From: JABMMZ01 sp044368575
GTDB lineage: Bacteria > Bacteroidota > Bacteroidia > NS11-12g > UBA955
Direction: 5' to 3'
Length of the DNA stretch: 64,000 bases
Assembly (NCBI GenBank): GCA_044368575.1
Contig: JBIPPH010000006.1
Location: 8,263 to 72,262 of the forward strand
Shown here: piece by piece, positions 51,828 through 61,259 of the stretch
Numbering within the stretch: position 1 is the first letter of the stretch
Layout of the letters: the number at the start of each line of letters is the position of its first letter
Program-made: the position numbers and the translations under genes
The notes under the pieces: generated by a model
Seen by the model: only the letters and a program-made list of their open reading frames with translations
What the model was told of the DNA's origin: nothing
Database searches by the model: none

Positions 51828-53261
51828 TTATTCTACCACAGAAATTTTTATGCTATTGGCCATTGACTTTTGCTTGATTGGCATGCTAGCGGTATGGATA
51901 ACTATATCATCTTTACTCACCAATTGATTGGCTTTTAATACATCAATTACATCCGTAAAAGTTTGATCTGTACTTTCGTATTTATCGTAATAAAATCCTC
52001 TTACTCCCCAGACTAAACTCATGGTTTTTAACAAAGGTTTATTGTTGGTGAAAATGAAAATATTAGCCATTGGTCTGTAAGAAGAAATTTCAAGCGCAGA
52101 ATAACCTGAACGGGTCATACCAACAATTGATTTGGCTTTTAGGTGGTCACTCATTCGCACAGCTGTAAAGCAAATTTCATCAGAAATAAAGGTGTCTGAT
52201 TGGGCAGTTGGCTTAACCCCTTTGAAGTAGACTCTGCGGTCTTTTTCAACGTCTCTTATAATCTTCTCCATGGTCTCAACCACTTTGATAGGGAAGGCGC
52301 CTACACTGGTTTCCGCACTTAACATTACCGCGTCAGCACCATCGATTACGGCATTGGCAACATCGCTCACTTCAGCTCTTGTTGGTGTAGAATTCACAAT
52401 CATTGATTCCATCATTTGAGTGGCCACAATCACTGGTTTTGCAGATCGTATGCATTTTTCGATGATATTTTTCTGAATGATTGGTACGTCTTGAAGGGGT
52501 ACTTCAACACCAAGGTCTCCACGAGCAACCATTATGCCATCAGTAACAGCAATGATTTCATCAATGTTTTGAACCGCTTCAGGCTTTTCAATTTTAGCGA
52601 TGACTTTTGCTTCTTTGCCTGCGGCTTTGATTCTGTTTTTAAGGTCAATGATATCAGACGCTTTTCTAACGAAAGATAAGCCAATCCATTCCACATTGTT
52701 CTCGAGTCCAAACTGAAGATCTTCAATGTCTTTTTCAGTTAAGCTAGGGAAGGAAACATTGGTATGTGGGAGGTTGAATCCTTTTTTAGATTTTAATATA
52801 CCACCAGTAATAACGGTTGCTTTAACATCTGTTTCGTTCAATACTTCATCGATGCGGATTTCAATTTTCCCATCATCAATCAAAATGAATTCACCAGGTT
52901 TCATGTCTTTGGCTAAATCTCTGTATCGGATACAGACCATTTCAGCCGTACTGATCATTTCTTTGCTGGTTAAGATTAAAGTTTGACCATTGCTGATGTT
53001 AACGCCATCATTCTCAACCATGCCTAATCTGAGTTTAGGGCCTTGTAAATCTTGAAGTATGCATACATCAGAATTTAATTCCTCATTGATGCTTCTGATG
53101 TGTTGTATTACTTCAAGGTGGTCTTCATGTGAACCATGAGAAGAATTGATGCGGCATACATCTACACCCGCTAAGATCAATGATTTTAGCATTTCTCTTG
53201 AGGACGTAGCAGGACCAATGGTGGCCACTATTTTGGTTTTGTTAAAATCGTTTTTATACAT
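51828..53261 (-). CDS. pyk: Pyruvate kinase
   Basis: 477 residues. Barrel motifs: KIVATIGPATSSREML, VCRINSSHGSHEDH, LQDLQGPKLRLG, the catalytic AKIEKPEAVQNIDEI with Lys, MVARGDLGVEVP, and SAETSVGAFPIKVVETM; the C-terminal domain (about 350-477) is complete. The His in the usual NFSHG position is kept (NSSHGSH). Its start overlaps the upstream gene by eight bases. Confidence 0.97.
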   Translation of the reverse strand: MYKNDFNKTKIVATIGPATSSREMLKSLILAGVDVCRINSSHGSHEDHLEVIQHIRSINEELNSDVCILQDLQGPKLRLGMVENDGVNISNGQTLILTSKEMISTAEMVCIRYRDLAKDMKPGEFILIDDGKIEIRIDEVLNETDVKATVITGGILKSKKGFNLPHTNVSFPSLTEKDIEDLQFGLENNVEWIGLSFVRKASDIIDLKNRIKAAGKEAKVIAKIEKPEAVQNIDEIIAVTDGIMVARGDLGVEVPLQDVPIIQKNIIEKCIRSAKPVIVATQMMESMIVNSTPTRAEVSDVANAVIDGADAVMLSAETSVGAFPIKVVETMEKIIRDVEKDRRVYFKGVKPTAQSDTFISDEICFTAVRMSDHLKAKSIVGMTRSGYSALEISSYRPMANIFIFTNNKPLLKTMSLVWGVRGFYYDKYESTDQTFTDVIDVLKANQLVSKDDIVIHTASMPIKQKSMANSIKISVVE

Positions 53262-53709
53262 ACTGGGCTTCTAGGAATTTTTTGGTGTTTAGAAAGTTGT
53301 CAAAGAATAAATTTTGACCGTTAATTTTTTGGAAAGGAATATTGAAAATGTATTCTATGCTAGAGTTAGTTTGAATACTTTGAACCGCTCTGTCAAAATA
53401 ATTGTAGAGGTCTTCACCTTGGCAAATTAACAGGTAGTCAAACAAAGGGTTGGATTGAAAAAAATACGCTTGGTCGCCTTTGTTTTTAATTAAATGCCAA
53501 TGCAGTTCAACATCTTCAAAATAACAATAGTAATGTCTGTGTAAACTGGTTTTTTTCTCAGGCAATGGTCTAACCCATTCTAAGTTTAATCCCATGTTGA
53601 TGTCAAAGCTTTTATTGATTTGCCACGCCACTTGATGTTCAGGCAATGCCGATTTAATCCCCGCTACTTTTGGGAAAAACACATCGTTATGAGGATTACT
53701 TGCCGGCAT
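53254..53709 (-). CDS. IPExxxVDY-like family protein
   Basis: 151 residues. Placed directly before pyk (8-base overlap), as IPExxxVDY proteins are in other Bacteroidota as I recall, with the pattern EHQVAWQINKSFDINMGLNL, HYYCYFEDVELHWHLIKNKG. The namesake motif is altered: FQSNPLFDYLL where IPExxxVDYLL is typical. Function unknown. An upstream TTG (53721) falls inside the promoter box, so ATG 53709 is the likely start. Confidence 0.68.
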   Translation of the reverse strand: MPASNPHNDVFFPKVAGIKSALPEHQVAWQINKSFDINMGLNLEWVRPLPEKKTSLHRHYYCYFEDVELHWHLIKNKGDQAYFFQSNPLFDYLLICQGEDLYNYFDRAVQSIQTNSSIEYIFNIPFQKINGQNLFFDNFLNTKKFLEAQYV

Positions 53710-53718
53710 AAAGCAAGG

Positions 53719-53726
53719 CAAATATA
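53719..53726 (-). promoter_or_regulatory. Promoter -7 box (TATATTTG) for the pyk operon
   Basis: Minus-strand exact TAnnTTTG match ending ten bases before the ATG at 53709. It drives IPExxxVDY-like, pyk, L,D-transpeptidase and perhaps the methyltransferase. Confidence 0.5.
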
Positions 53727-53778
53727 CTTCATTTTGGAGATTAAAATGGGAATTTAATGGGTTACTTTTTTGTGAAGT

Positions 53779-54861
53779 TTACAAGGCAATCACCCTTTGA
53801 ACAGCGGCTTCAACTTTATCAACTGGTAGATCTTTCATACAGCTGTTGCCCAACTTACAAGAACCGCGATAAAAACACTCACAAGCTTTATCAGGCATAA
53901 CAATTTCCCCATTGCCAAATAAATCAAATTCATGTGGATTAAAGATATTGTTCATCAATACGATTTTCTTTTGAAGACCTAATGTCAAATGCATGCCCAT
54001 AGTTACTTGAGTTACTACAAGGTTGCATTGGTCAATAAGGTTAATGAATTGAGGCAATGGGAAATACCCTAAATACATTGCATTGCTTTTGGCTTGAATG
54101 CGTTTGTTGCGGGCATCTTCTTGCTCACCACCCAATAAGATTACCTGATAACCTTTTGCCATCAAACGTGTTGCTAAATCGGCAAAATAGTCTTCAGGCC
54201 ATAAGCGTGTGGTCCATCTATCACCACAACCTGTGTTGAGGCCAATTATGGTTTTGCTTTTATCTAATTGCGGCCATTCAAAACCTTTATTGGCATGGTT
54301 GTCTAACAAATAAGGTTCGCCCTTGTAGGTTAAGCCACACATTTGGTAAATTTCTGTACAGTAATTTAAGGTATTGGCTTGGCTCACATCGTCGAATAAA
54401 CCAGTGTGGTACTTGTGAAAAGCTAAATCATTGATGGGTTGGGTCACATTGTCTTTGAGAATATAACCGTATTTTTCTTTTGCCTGAACCACTTTTAACA
54501 AAGCAGAAGCTTCTTTTTCCTTATCTAAATTAATGGCTATATCGAATTCAGCATTTTGTAAATACAAGGCTGATGCGTAATCGAATTTTAAAATTTCATG
54601 AATTTGTCCGCTAGGTAAAATAGCAGGGGTCATGGTTAACCAAGTGATTTTACAATTTGGATAGAGCGCTTTATAGGTGCTGATTAGAGGTGTGGTTCTG
54701 ATCACATCGCCTATAGCGCCTAGCTTAATGATGAGTATACGTTTGCTGATGGCTTGATAAGCCTTGCAATCATTGCAATGGTAACCGTGTTCTTTATGAG
54801 GTAAACAAGGCAAATCACCTCTAAAATGCAAACAGTCAGAATGGTATTGTTCCATGGTCAT
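53779..54861 (-). CDS. GT9 family glycosyltransferase (heptosyltransferase-like)
   Basis: 360 residues, GT-B fold: ILIIKLGAIGDVIRTTPLIS near 42-61 is the glycosyltransferase family 9 opening, and IIGLNTGCGDRWTTRLWPED and VILLGGEQEDARN form the nucleotide-sugar side. Two cysteine groups flank the fold: C10, C19, C29, C32 (with His) at the start and C327, C329, C335, C341 near the end. Other family members add heptose or related sugars in lipopolysaccharide core. ATG 54855 is an alternative start. Confidence 0.86.
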   Translation of the reverse strand: MTMEQYHSDCLHFRGDLPCLPHKEHGYHCNDCKAYQAISKRILIIKLGAIGDVIRTTPLISTYKALYPNCKITWLTMTPAILPSGQIHEILKFDYASALYLQNAEFDIAINLDKEKEASALLKVVQAKEKYGYILKDNVTQPINDLAFHKYHTGLFDDVSQANTLNYCTEIYQMCGLTYKGEPYLLDNHANKGFEWPQLDKSKTIIGLNTGCGDRWTTRLWPEDYFADLATRLMAKGYQVILLGGEQEDARNKRIQAKSNAMYLGYFPLPQFINLIDQCNLVVTQVTMGMHLTLGLQKKIVLMNNIFNPHEFDLFGNGEIVMPDKACECFYRGSCKLGNSCMKDLPVDKVEAAVQRVIAL

Positions 54862-54868
54862 CAGTCTG

Positions 54869-54875
54869 CAAAATA
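54869..54875 (-). promoter_or_regulatory. Promoter box (TATTTTGCAG) for the GT9 gene
   Basis: Minus-strand TATTTTGCAG, the same variant as before mreB and dapD, ending eight bases before ATG 54861. Confidence 0.4.
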
Positions 54876-54972
54876 AGAGTTTTTGTCATGAAATAAAAAA
54901 TGCAGCCCATGCAAACCAACTTTTTTATCGAAACTTACGTCTAATAACACAATAATTTGCATGAAATTTGTT

Positions 54973-54980
54973 TAATTTTG
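54973..54980 (+). promoter_or_regulatory. Promoter -7 box (TAATTTTG) for the large adhesin gene
   Basis: Exact TAnnTTTG match ending eight bases before the TTG start at 54988. Confidence 0.5.
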
Positions 54981-54987
54981 TATAGGC

Positions 54988-57900
54988 TTGAATGGTTTTA
55001 GAAAACATATAGCTGCTTTGTGTTTTGTTTTTGCTTTAGTGCTCAAACTCAATGCAACCCATTTAGTGGGCGGCTTTATTAGTTATGAATATGTTGGTAC
55101 TTCAAGTTTTGGTGCGCGTTATACCATTACTATTACCTCTTATCGAGATTGCAAAACAGGAGCCATTCCATATGCTAAGAACATTGATGTTTGTGTGTAT
55201 CAACGCAGTGATTTAAAACTCTATAAGACTTTCAATTTTACCTTGCAGACTACTGAATTGGTTAAACCAGTCGGAAGAACAGACTGTCCGGAAGCCACTC
55301 AAGTATGCTTGGAGAAAGGTGTTTACCGCAATCAAATTGATTTGCCCACCAGCAGTTATGGCTATTTTGTAAAATGGGAAGTCTGTTGCAGAAATACGCA
55401 AGTCAATTTAAAGAACGACATGTCTGGTGTGCCCTTTATTGGTCAAACCTATCAAACCATTATTCCGCCAACTAATGTTAAGAACAGTTCCCCATATTTT
55501 ACAGATGTGCCTGTGCCTTTCATTTGCATTAACGATACCGCTGAACTGAGTAATTATGCCGTAGATCCAGATGGTGATTCATTGGTGTATAAATTAGCAA
55601 CGCCATGGTATGGCGCCAGTTATGCGACTAATTATCCTGGTTGTACGCCAACATACAATGCCCCTGTGCCCATCAGTCCTATAGATTATGAGCCAGGTTA
55701 CAATGGTAACATTCCTTTTGGGGTGACGGGTATTTCACAAATTAATTCCAGTTCTGGTGTAGCCACTTTTAAAGCTACAAAAACAGGCAACTATGCTGTT
55801 GCTCTTGATTTGCTTGAATACCGCGGAGGGGTATTGTTGAGCTCAACCCGTTTAGATCTTCAGATATTAGTCATTAATTGTAGCCCAAATACCAAACCAT
55901 ATATCAGTACCAGCAGTAAAAATTATACTGTGATGGCAGGAGATAAACTTTGTTTCAATGTGGTGGGTTCTGATAAAGATAAACAGAATTTAACGCTTAA
56001 TGGTTTTGGTGATTTGCTTACCGGAGCGAATGGGTTCATCGGTAATAAAGCCACCTTTTCACCGGCCTTTGCCAATACCACTGTTACATCTCAATTCTGT
56101 TGGCAAACCAGTTGCAATCAAGCAAGAACCCAACCCTATGTATTTACCGCAAGAGTGGTGGATGATGGCTGTCCATCTAAATTTACAATGTTAACGGTTA
56201 ACATTACAGTTCAACCGTTCACTGGAAAATCCACATTAACCGGCCCTTTAACTGCCTGCGAGGGTGCTAAAGGCCTTCAATATACCATCAACACCACCGC
56301 TAATACACCCGCAGAATTGATCGGCGTCACCCATCAAGTAACTGTTATAGGAGGTACATTGGTATCTGTTGTTGGCAATATCGCTACTGTAAACTGGAAT
56401 ACTGGCGTTAGCTCAGGAACGATTTCAGTTCAAGCGGTTTCAAAATTTGGTTGTTTGGGTGCTAGATCTAGCATCAATATTAATTTAGTGCCAGCTCCAT
56501 CAACACCAACATTAAAAGCCTTTGACACAGTTTGTGTGAACAGCAATGGAACTTATGCTATTAACAATACAGCAGGTTATACCTATCAATGGTGGGTCAA
56601 TAATGGCACTATTCAAGGGGCTAGTAATACCAATAGCATTGCTGTGGTTTGGGGTAATCCTGGTAAGGCTTGGGCAAAGGTTGTTCAATACAACGCCAAT
56701 GGTTGTCCTTCAGATACAGCGCTTTTACAAGTTTGGGTTTCCAAACCAGCTATACCTCAGATAGTGGGTAAACCTTCTGTTTGTCCGAATACCAAACAAG
56801 TCTTGTACACCATTCAAACCCCTAATCCTAAGAGTGCCTATAAATGGTTTGTATGGGGCGGAAGTATACAATCTTCGCCAAATTCAAGCAGTGTGTTAGT
56901 GAATTGGGGCAATCCGGGAATGGGCTTAGTTAAAGTCCTTGAATTGAATGCATACGGATGTAGCAGTGATACAGGCTATTTCAACGTCGATAAAAATTAT
57001 ACGCTAAGTGTTGATCAAATACTCGGGGATACGGATGTCTGCGCCAACACATTTGGAGAAATTTACCAAGTAGCCAATGCCCCAAATACTGTCTATAATT
57101 GGGCGGTTGTTGGTGGCAGTATAGTATCGGGTCAAGGGACTTATAAAGTACTTGTTGATTGGGCAGGCGCTAGCACTGGTCAGATTAGTTTATATGAAAC
57201 CAGTTACGATTCGGTGAACAATAAAAATTGCGTAAGCAATTTAGTGTCGAGAACGGTTAATATTCGTTTAAATCCCTCGGCCAATATGATTAATGGTGTT
57301 TTTGAAATTTGTCAATCCAATTGGCAGTCAACATACACAGTCAACGGCATGCCAGGCTCTAGTTATGTATGGGCTATTAACGGGGATACTGCCAATATTA
57401 ATGGGCAGGGCAGTTCAACCATCAGCTTGTCCTATAAAACGGCAGGTACTTTTATCATTAGAGTGATTGAAACCTCTGGTTTTGGTTGCCCAGGTTTACC
57501 CATCTTAGATACTTTAATCATTCATCCAAAGCCAAGTACCAGTGCCATTTTGGGCGACAGTATCATTTGTGCTAATAATACGCTTAACTTCAATTACTCT
57601 GTAGTGGGCGCAAGCAGCTCAACTTATACTTGGTCTATACAAGGCGGTACCTTAAAAACCATCAATAAAAATGCAGTAGTAGTGGATTGGTTCGGACAAG
57701 CTAATAATTGGCTTAAGGTGGTTGAAATGAGCGATTATCAATGTTTGGGTGATACTCAAATCCTAAAAGTATACTACGATAATCCTTATTTATATTTAGA
57801 TTATATTACGGTTAATCCGCCGCCAGCCTCAGATAAAGGCATTGACGCTTTTTGGCATTTGGTAAATGCACCTTTATACAAACAAAATTTTGAAGTTCAA

Positions 57901-58611
57901 AAAAGAGTAGCTGGCTCATCAGCTCCTTTTACTTCTGTTGGAACTGTTAGTGCCGGTAATTTTAAATACAATGATGCGCCAACCATGAACGATTCTAATG
58001 CTTGGGAATACCGCATTAAAGGTTCTGATTTGTGTGGTAATGTGTTGTACACGAATGTGCATACCAATATTTTGTTGAAAGGCTATAAAACCACAGGCTA
58101 TGATGTATTCATGTATTATACACCTTATTTAGGATGGTCTAATGCTCAAGTGAAATACGATGTGTTTAGATGGTTGCCTACAAGCAATACCTATGAACTT
58201 TATGAGCCTCAATTAAATGGCTTTACTACGCTTTATAGCAACGGCTTGGAGGCGTATACTCAATGCTACAGAATTCGTGGTAATAAAGTCGGTACAGATA
58301 CTTTTACTTGGAGTAATGAGGTTTGTTTTAATTTTGAACCAGTGCTGTTTGTACCCAATGCTTTTTCGCCCAATAAAGACGACTTAAACGAGCGATTTGG
58401 CGTAAAAGGCGGGGCTTTGAAATCTGTCGAATTACATGTGTTTAATCGTTGGGGTGAGGAGGTGTTTATAGGTCGAGATATCTCTGAAACTTGGGATGGT
58501 ACTTACAAGAACCAAGATCAACCTCAAGATGTATACATGTATTACTGCAACTATGTTGGCTTTGATGGTAGACGATATGCCGCGAGAGGCACCGTTACCT
58601 TGTTGCGATGA
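54988..58611 (+). CDS. Large surface protein with PKD-like repeats and T9SS type B (CHU_C) domain
   Basis: 1207 residues. TTG start; a signal peptide (about 1-23, ending LKLNA) is followed by an N-terminal domain seen in such proteins (HLVGGFISYEYVGTSSFGAR, SYRDCKTG). Beta-sandwich repeats fill about 420-930 (six copies, see repeat entry). The final ~95 residues are the gliding-motility-type CHU_C domain: LFVPNAFSPNKDDLNERF, LHVFNRWGEEVF, WDGTYKNQ and VYMYYCNYVGFDGR, a type B T9SS sorting signal. It is presumably exported by T9SS and attached to the cell surface; adhesion is an inference. Not overlapping other genes. Confidence 0.9.
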   Translation: MNGFRKHIAALCFVFALVLKLNATHLVGGFISYEYVGTSSFGARYTITITSYRDCKTGAIPYAKNIDVCVYQRSDLKLYKTFNFTLQTTELVKPVGRTDCPEATQVCLEKGVYRNQIDLPTSSYGYFVKWEVCCRNTQVNLKNDMSGVPFIGQTYQTIIPPTNVKNSSPYFTDVPVPFICINDTAELSNYAVDPDGDSLVYKLATPWYGASYATNYPGCTPTYNAPVPISPIDYEPGYNGNIPFGVTGISQINSSSGVATFKATKTGNYAVALDLLEYRGGVLLSSTRLDLQILVINCSPNTKPYISTSSKNYTVMAGDKLCFNVVGSDKDKQNLTLNGFGDLLTGANGFIGNKATFSPAFANTTVTSQFCWQTSCNQARTQPYVFTARVVDDGCPSKFTMLTVNITVQPFTGKSTLTGPLTACEGAKGLQYTINTTANTPAELIGVTHQVTVIGGTLVSVVGNIATVNWNTGVSSGTISVQAVSKFGCLGARSSININLVPAPSTPTLKAFDTVCVNSNGTYAINNTAGYTYQWWVNNGTIQGASNTNSIAVVWGNPGKAWAKVVQYNANGCPSDTALLQVWVSKPAIPQIVGKPSVCPNTKQVLYTIQTPNPKSAYKWFVWGGSIQSSPNSSSVLVNWGNPGMGLVKVLELNAYGCSSDTGYFNVDKNYTLSVDQILGDTDVCANTFGEIYQVANAPNTVYNWAVVGGSIVSGQGTYKVLVDWAGASTGQISLYETSYDSVNNKNCVSNLVSRTVNIRLNPSANMINGVFEICQSNWQSTYTVNGMPGSSYVWAINGDTANINGQGSSTISLSYKTAGTFIIRVIETSGFGCPGLPILDTLIIHPKPSTSAILGDSIICANNTLNFNYSVVGASSSTYTWSIQGGTLKTINKNAVVVDWFGQANNWLKVVEMSDYQCLGDTQILKVYYDNPYLYLDYITVNPPPASDKGIDAFWHLVNAPLYKQNFEVQKRVAGSSAPFTSVGTVSAGNFKYNDAPTMNDSNAWEYRIKGSDLCGNVLYTNVHTNILLKGYKTTGYDVFMYYTPYLGWSNAQVKYDVFRWLPTSNTYELYEPQLNGFTTLYSNGLEAYTQCYRIRGNKVGTDTFTWSNEVCFNFEPVLFVPNAFSPNKDDLNERFGVKGGALKSVELHVFNRWGEEVFIGRDISETWDGTYKNQDQPQDVYMYYCNYVGFDGRRYAARGTVTLLR
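56240..57780 (+). repeat. Six tandem PKD/Ig-like protein repeats in the adhesin
   Basis: About 80-87 residues each, with a Cys near the start (ACEGAKGLQYTI, VCVNSNGTYAI, VCPNTKQVLYTI, VCANTFGEIYQV, ICQSNWQSTYTV, ICANNTLNFNYSV), a Y.W.V.GG.I core, a V.W..PG or WAGA turn and a closing GC..D. The DNA copies have diverged, so it is a protein-level repeat, not a recent duplication. Confidence 0.7.
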
Positions 58612-58680
58612 TTTTTTTAGACAGTCTCGCATCGATATCAGTAATTTTTTTAAATCTTGCTCTAAAAAAACAACGACATT

Positions 58681-58688
58681 TGCATTTG
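58681..58688 (+). promoter_or_regulatory. Promoter box variant (TGCATTTG) for the ferredoxin gene
   Basis: One mismatch from TAnnTTTG. It lies five bases before the ATG, and the context CATTTGAATTATG equals that before frr. Confidence 0.35.
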
Positions 58689-58692
58689 AATT

Positions 58693-59040
58693 ATGGCGAT
58701 AAAAATCACAGACGAATGTATTAATTGTGGAGCTTGCGAACCAGAGTGTCCGAACAATGCAATTTATGAAAGTGGCGTTGAATGGCGCATTAAAGATGGC
58801 ACCAGTGTTGAAGGTAATTTCCAATTGATCGATGGCAATTCAATTGCGGTGGATCAAAAAATGGCCCCAATAAGCCAAGAAGTTTATTACATTGTTCCAG
58901 ATAAGTGTACCGAGTGTATGGGTTTTCATGAGGAGCCTCAATGTGCCGCTGTATGTCCGGTTGATTGCTGTGTGCCTGATCCGGATCATGCAGAAACAGA
59001 ATCCATTCTATTGGATAGAAAATCAAGACTTCATATTTAA
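58693..59040 (+). CDS. Ferredoxin with two 4Fe-4S clusters
   Basis: 115 residues. Cluster 1 CINCGACEPECP (Cys-x2-Cys-x2-Cys-x3-Cys-Pro); cluster 2 CTECMGFHEEPQCAAVCP, with an eight-residue insert between the second and third Cys as in Allochromatium-type ferredoxins. An insertion of about 35 residues separates the two halves. Electron carrier; no partner oxidoreductase is adjacent. Starts a run of closely spaced genes through 62066. Confidence 0.93.
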   Translation: MAIKITDECINCGACEPECPNNAIYESGVEWRIKDGTSVEGNFQLIDGNSIAVDQKMAPISQEVYYIVPDKCTECMGFHEEPQCAAVCPVDCCVPDPDHAETESILLDRKSRLHI

Positions 59041-59042
59041 CG

Positions 59043-59780
59043 ATGGAGCAAAGAGGAACTTGCCTTCAAACTTATATTCCTATGCGTTCAGAGCCCTCGC
59101 CGGCTGCTGAAATGGTGAGTAGTATTGTGTTTGGAGAGTCTTATACTGTTTTGCAGACAAAACAAGGTTTCCTCGAAATCGAAACAGATTATGACCATTA
59201 CAAAGGTTGGATCAGTGCCAATACCTTTGAGCCTTACCAAGCATTTAATGCAGTGTGTGACGCCTTGTTTTTGGAAGCCAAATCCAATCATGAATTCCTG
59301 TTGATTCCATGTGGCGCCAATTTGCCAGAATCCGGAAGTTTTGCGCGTCATGGCAAAACATTTAAATTGGCTAATGACCTCAAACCAACTCACCATCTGC
59401 CTTTGTCGTTTAGCCTTCAAAGCTTAGCTCAAAAATTTCTTAATGTTCCTTATTTATGGGGTGGTAGATGCTTTATGGGCATTGACTGCTCAGGCTTTAT
59501 TCAGATGGTTTTCAAGGCACATAATATTGCGTTACCACGCGATACTACACAACAAATAAATTGCGGCAAAGCAGTGGAATATGCCCAAGCAAAACCTTGT
59601 GATTTAGTTTTCTTTTCAAAGCCTGAAGCCGATAAAGTATCACATGTTGGCCTATTACTTGATAAACACAAAATCATACACGCCAGTGGTGTTGTAAAAA
59701 TAGACGACTTAAGCCCTAATGGTATACAATCAGAGCAAGGTTTAATCTATAAAACCGTTGCGATTAGATCTGTTATATGA
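59043..59780 (+). CDS. NlpC/P60 (C40) peptidase with SH3-like domain
   Basis: 245 residues. An N-terminal SH3-like domain (about 1-70, MRSEPSPAAEMVSSIVFGE) and a second less clear one are followed by the NlpC/P60 domain with Cys149 in DCSGFIQMVF, His201 in HVGLLL and the preceding WGGRCFMG. No signal peptide is visible, so a cytoplasmic role (for example recycling of peptidoglycan peptides) is possible, like the gamma-D-Glu-diaminopimelate endopeptidases. Two bases after the ferredoxin gene, four-base overlap with the next. Confidence 0.88.
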   Translation: MEQRGTCLQTYIPMRSEPSPAAEMVSSIVFGESYTVLQTKQGFLEIETDYDHYKGWISANTFEPYQAFNAVCDALFLEAKSNHEFLLIPCGANLPESGSFARHGKTFKLANDLKPTHHLPLSFSLQSLAQKFLNVPYLWGGRCFMGIDCSGFIQMVFKAHNIALPRDTTQQINCGKAVEYAQAKPCDLVFFSKPEADKVSHVGLLLDKHKIIHASGVVKIDDLSPNGIQSEQGLIYKTVAIRSVI

Positions 59781-60253
59781 GCATAGATCCCCATTGGAAA
59801 AAACGCAGTCGCGATCTTCAAAAGCAGTTTAAAAGATTTTTAGACCGCGTCAATGTCTCTAAGTACATAAAACAATTACCCGATTTACATGAAGAAGCTT
59901 TCTCAAACATCAACTGTTTGGAATGCGCCAATTGTTGTAAAAACCACAGCCCAACTTTTAAAACGCCTGATATCAAACGCATCAGTAAAGCCCTAAGGCT
60001 AAAAGAATCTGTTTTTATAGAGCAGTACCTAAAGATTGATGAAGACAATGATTACGTTTTACAACAGTCACCCTGTACATTTTTAAACCCAGATAATACC
60101 TGTCAAATTTACGATGATAGACCATCTGATTGTGCCAGATACCCCTACACCGACGAAGATGTTTTGCTTAAGCGCAAGCATATAACCCTTGCCAACACTC
60201 AAGTTTGCCCAGCTGTTTTTTCTGTATTAGAGAAAATCTCCTCAATTGATTAA
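59777..60253 (+). CDS. YkgJ-family cysteine cluster protein
   Basis: 158 residues. CxxxxCxxCC-type pattern in NCLECANCCKNHSPTFKT, then SPCTFLNPDNTCQIYDDRPS, DCARYPY and a late Cys in TQVCPAVF. The family binds metal or an iron-sulphur cluster; the function is unknown. ATG overlaps the NlpC/P60 stop by four bases, and the stop TAA also forms the first bases of the next promoter box. Confidence 0.85.
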   Translation: MSIDPHWKKRSRDLQKQFKRFLDRVNVSKYIKQLPDLHEEAFSNINCLECANCCKNHSPTFKTPDIKRISKALRLKESVFIEQYLKIDEDNDYVLQQSPCTFLNPDNTCQIYDDRPSDCARYPYTDEDVLLKRKHITLANTQVCPAVFSVLEKISSID

Positions 60254-60258
60254 TTTTG
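60251..60258 (+). promoter_or_regulatory. Promoter -7 box (TAATTTTG) for the ACMSD-trmH pair
   Basis: Exact TAnnTTTG match ending six bases before ATG 60264; its first three bases are the YkgJ stop codon. Confidence 0.45.
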
Positions 60259-60263
60259 TGCCG

Positions 60264-61259
60264 ATGAAAATTGATTGTCATGCGCACATTATGCCGGCTC
60301 ATTGGCCTGATTTGAAATATAAGTTTGGTTATGGTGGGTTTATTTATTTAGACCACGACCCTAAAACCAAAACGGCTAAAATGATGCGCGATGATGGTAA
60401 GTTTTTCAGAAAGGTTGAAGAGAATTGTTTCAATCCTGAAGCCATCTTGTGGGACATGTCTGCCAATCAAGTTGATCAGATGGTTTTGTGCACTGTGCCT
60501 GTATTGTTTAATTATTGGGCCAAACCCAATGATGCAGCCTGGTGGGCAAGTTTTTTAAATGATCATATTGCGGAAGTTCAAAGTCAAAGGCCTGATAAAT
60601 TTATTGCCCTTGGTACTTTGCCGATGCAAGATATTGCGCTCTCCATTAAAGAATTAGAGCGCCTCAAAACACTGAATGTTAAAGGGGTTCAAATTGGTTC
60701 AAACATTAATAATGTCAACCTTGATGACGACCGTTTTCTGCCTTTGTATGCAGCCATGCAAGACCTCGATATGGCTTTGTTTGTTCATCCATGGGAGATG
60801 ATGGGCGAGGAGTTTACCCAAAAGTTCTGGTTGCCATGGTTAGTTGGTATGCCAGCGGAAACCTCAAGAGCTGTTTGCAGTATGATTTTTGGCGGCATTT
60901 TCGATAAGTTCCCAAACTTAAGAGTGATGTTTGCTCATGCAGGGGGCTCATTCCCATTTACACTTGGAAGAATTGCACACGGATGGGCCGTTAGACCTGA
61001 TTTGGTGAACCTTAATGATGTAAAAAACCCCAAGGATTATATCGGAAAATTTTGGGTTGATGGCATAACCCACGATACTAAAGCCTTTGATTATTTATTA
61101 GACATGTTTGGCTCTGAGAAAATATGCTATGGAACAGATTATCCTTTTCCTTTGGGCGATTTAGAGCATGGGGCATTTATTGCCAATAATCCCAATATTT
61201 CAGATACAGATAAACGCAATATTTTTTCAGAATCTGTTAAACAGTTTTTAAAACTTTAA
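60264..61259 (+). CDS. 2-amino-3-carboxymuconate-6-semialdehyde decarboxylase (ACMSD)
   Basis: 331 residues, amidohydrolase-type barrel. Metal ligands in MKIDCHAHIMP (His6, His8), a second His in LFVHPWEMMG, FAHAGGSFPF, and the Asp in CYGTDYPFPLGD. Overall length and motifs match ACMSD, which diverts the kynurenine intermediate away from quinolinate. No other kynurenine gene lies nearby; nadC at the other end of the window competes for the same branch. The in-frame ATG 18 bases upstream lies before the box; ATG 60264 fits the family start. Confidence 0.88.
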   Translation: MKIDCHAHIMPAHWPDLKYKFGYGGFIYLDHDPKTKTAKMMRDDGKFFRKVEENCFNPEAILWDMSANQVDQMVLCTVPVLFNYWAKPNDAAWWASFLNDHIAEVQSQRPDKFIALGTLPMQDIALSIKELERLKTLNVKGVQIGSNINNVNLDDDRFLPLYAAMQDLDMALFVHPWEMMGEEFTQKFWLPWLVGMPAETSRAVCSMIFGGIFDKFPNLRVMFAHAGGSFPFTLGRIAHGWAVRPDLVNLNDVKNPKDYIGKFWVDGITHDTKAFDYLLDMFGSEKICYGTDYPFPLGDLEHGAFIANNPNISDTDKRNIFSESVKQFLKL

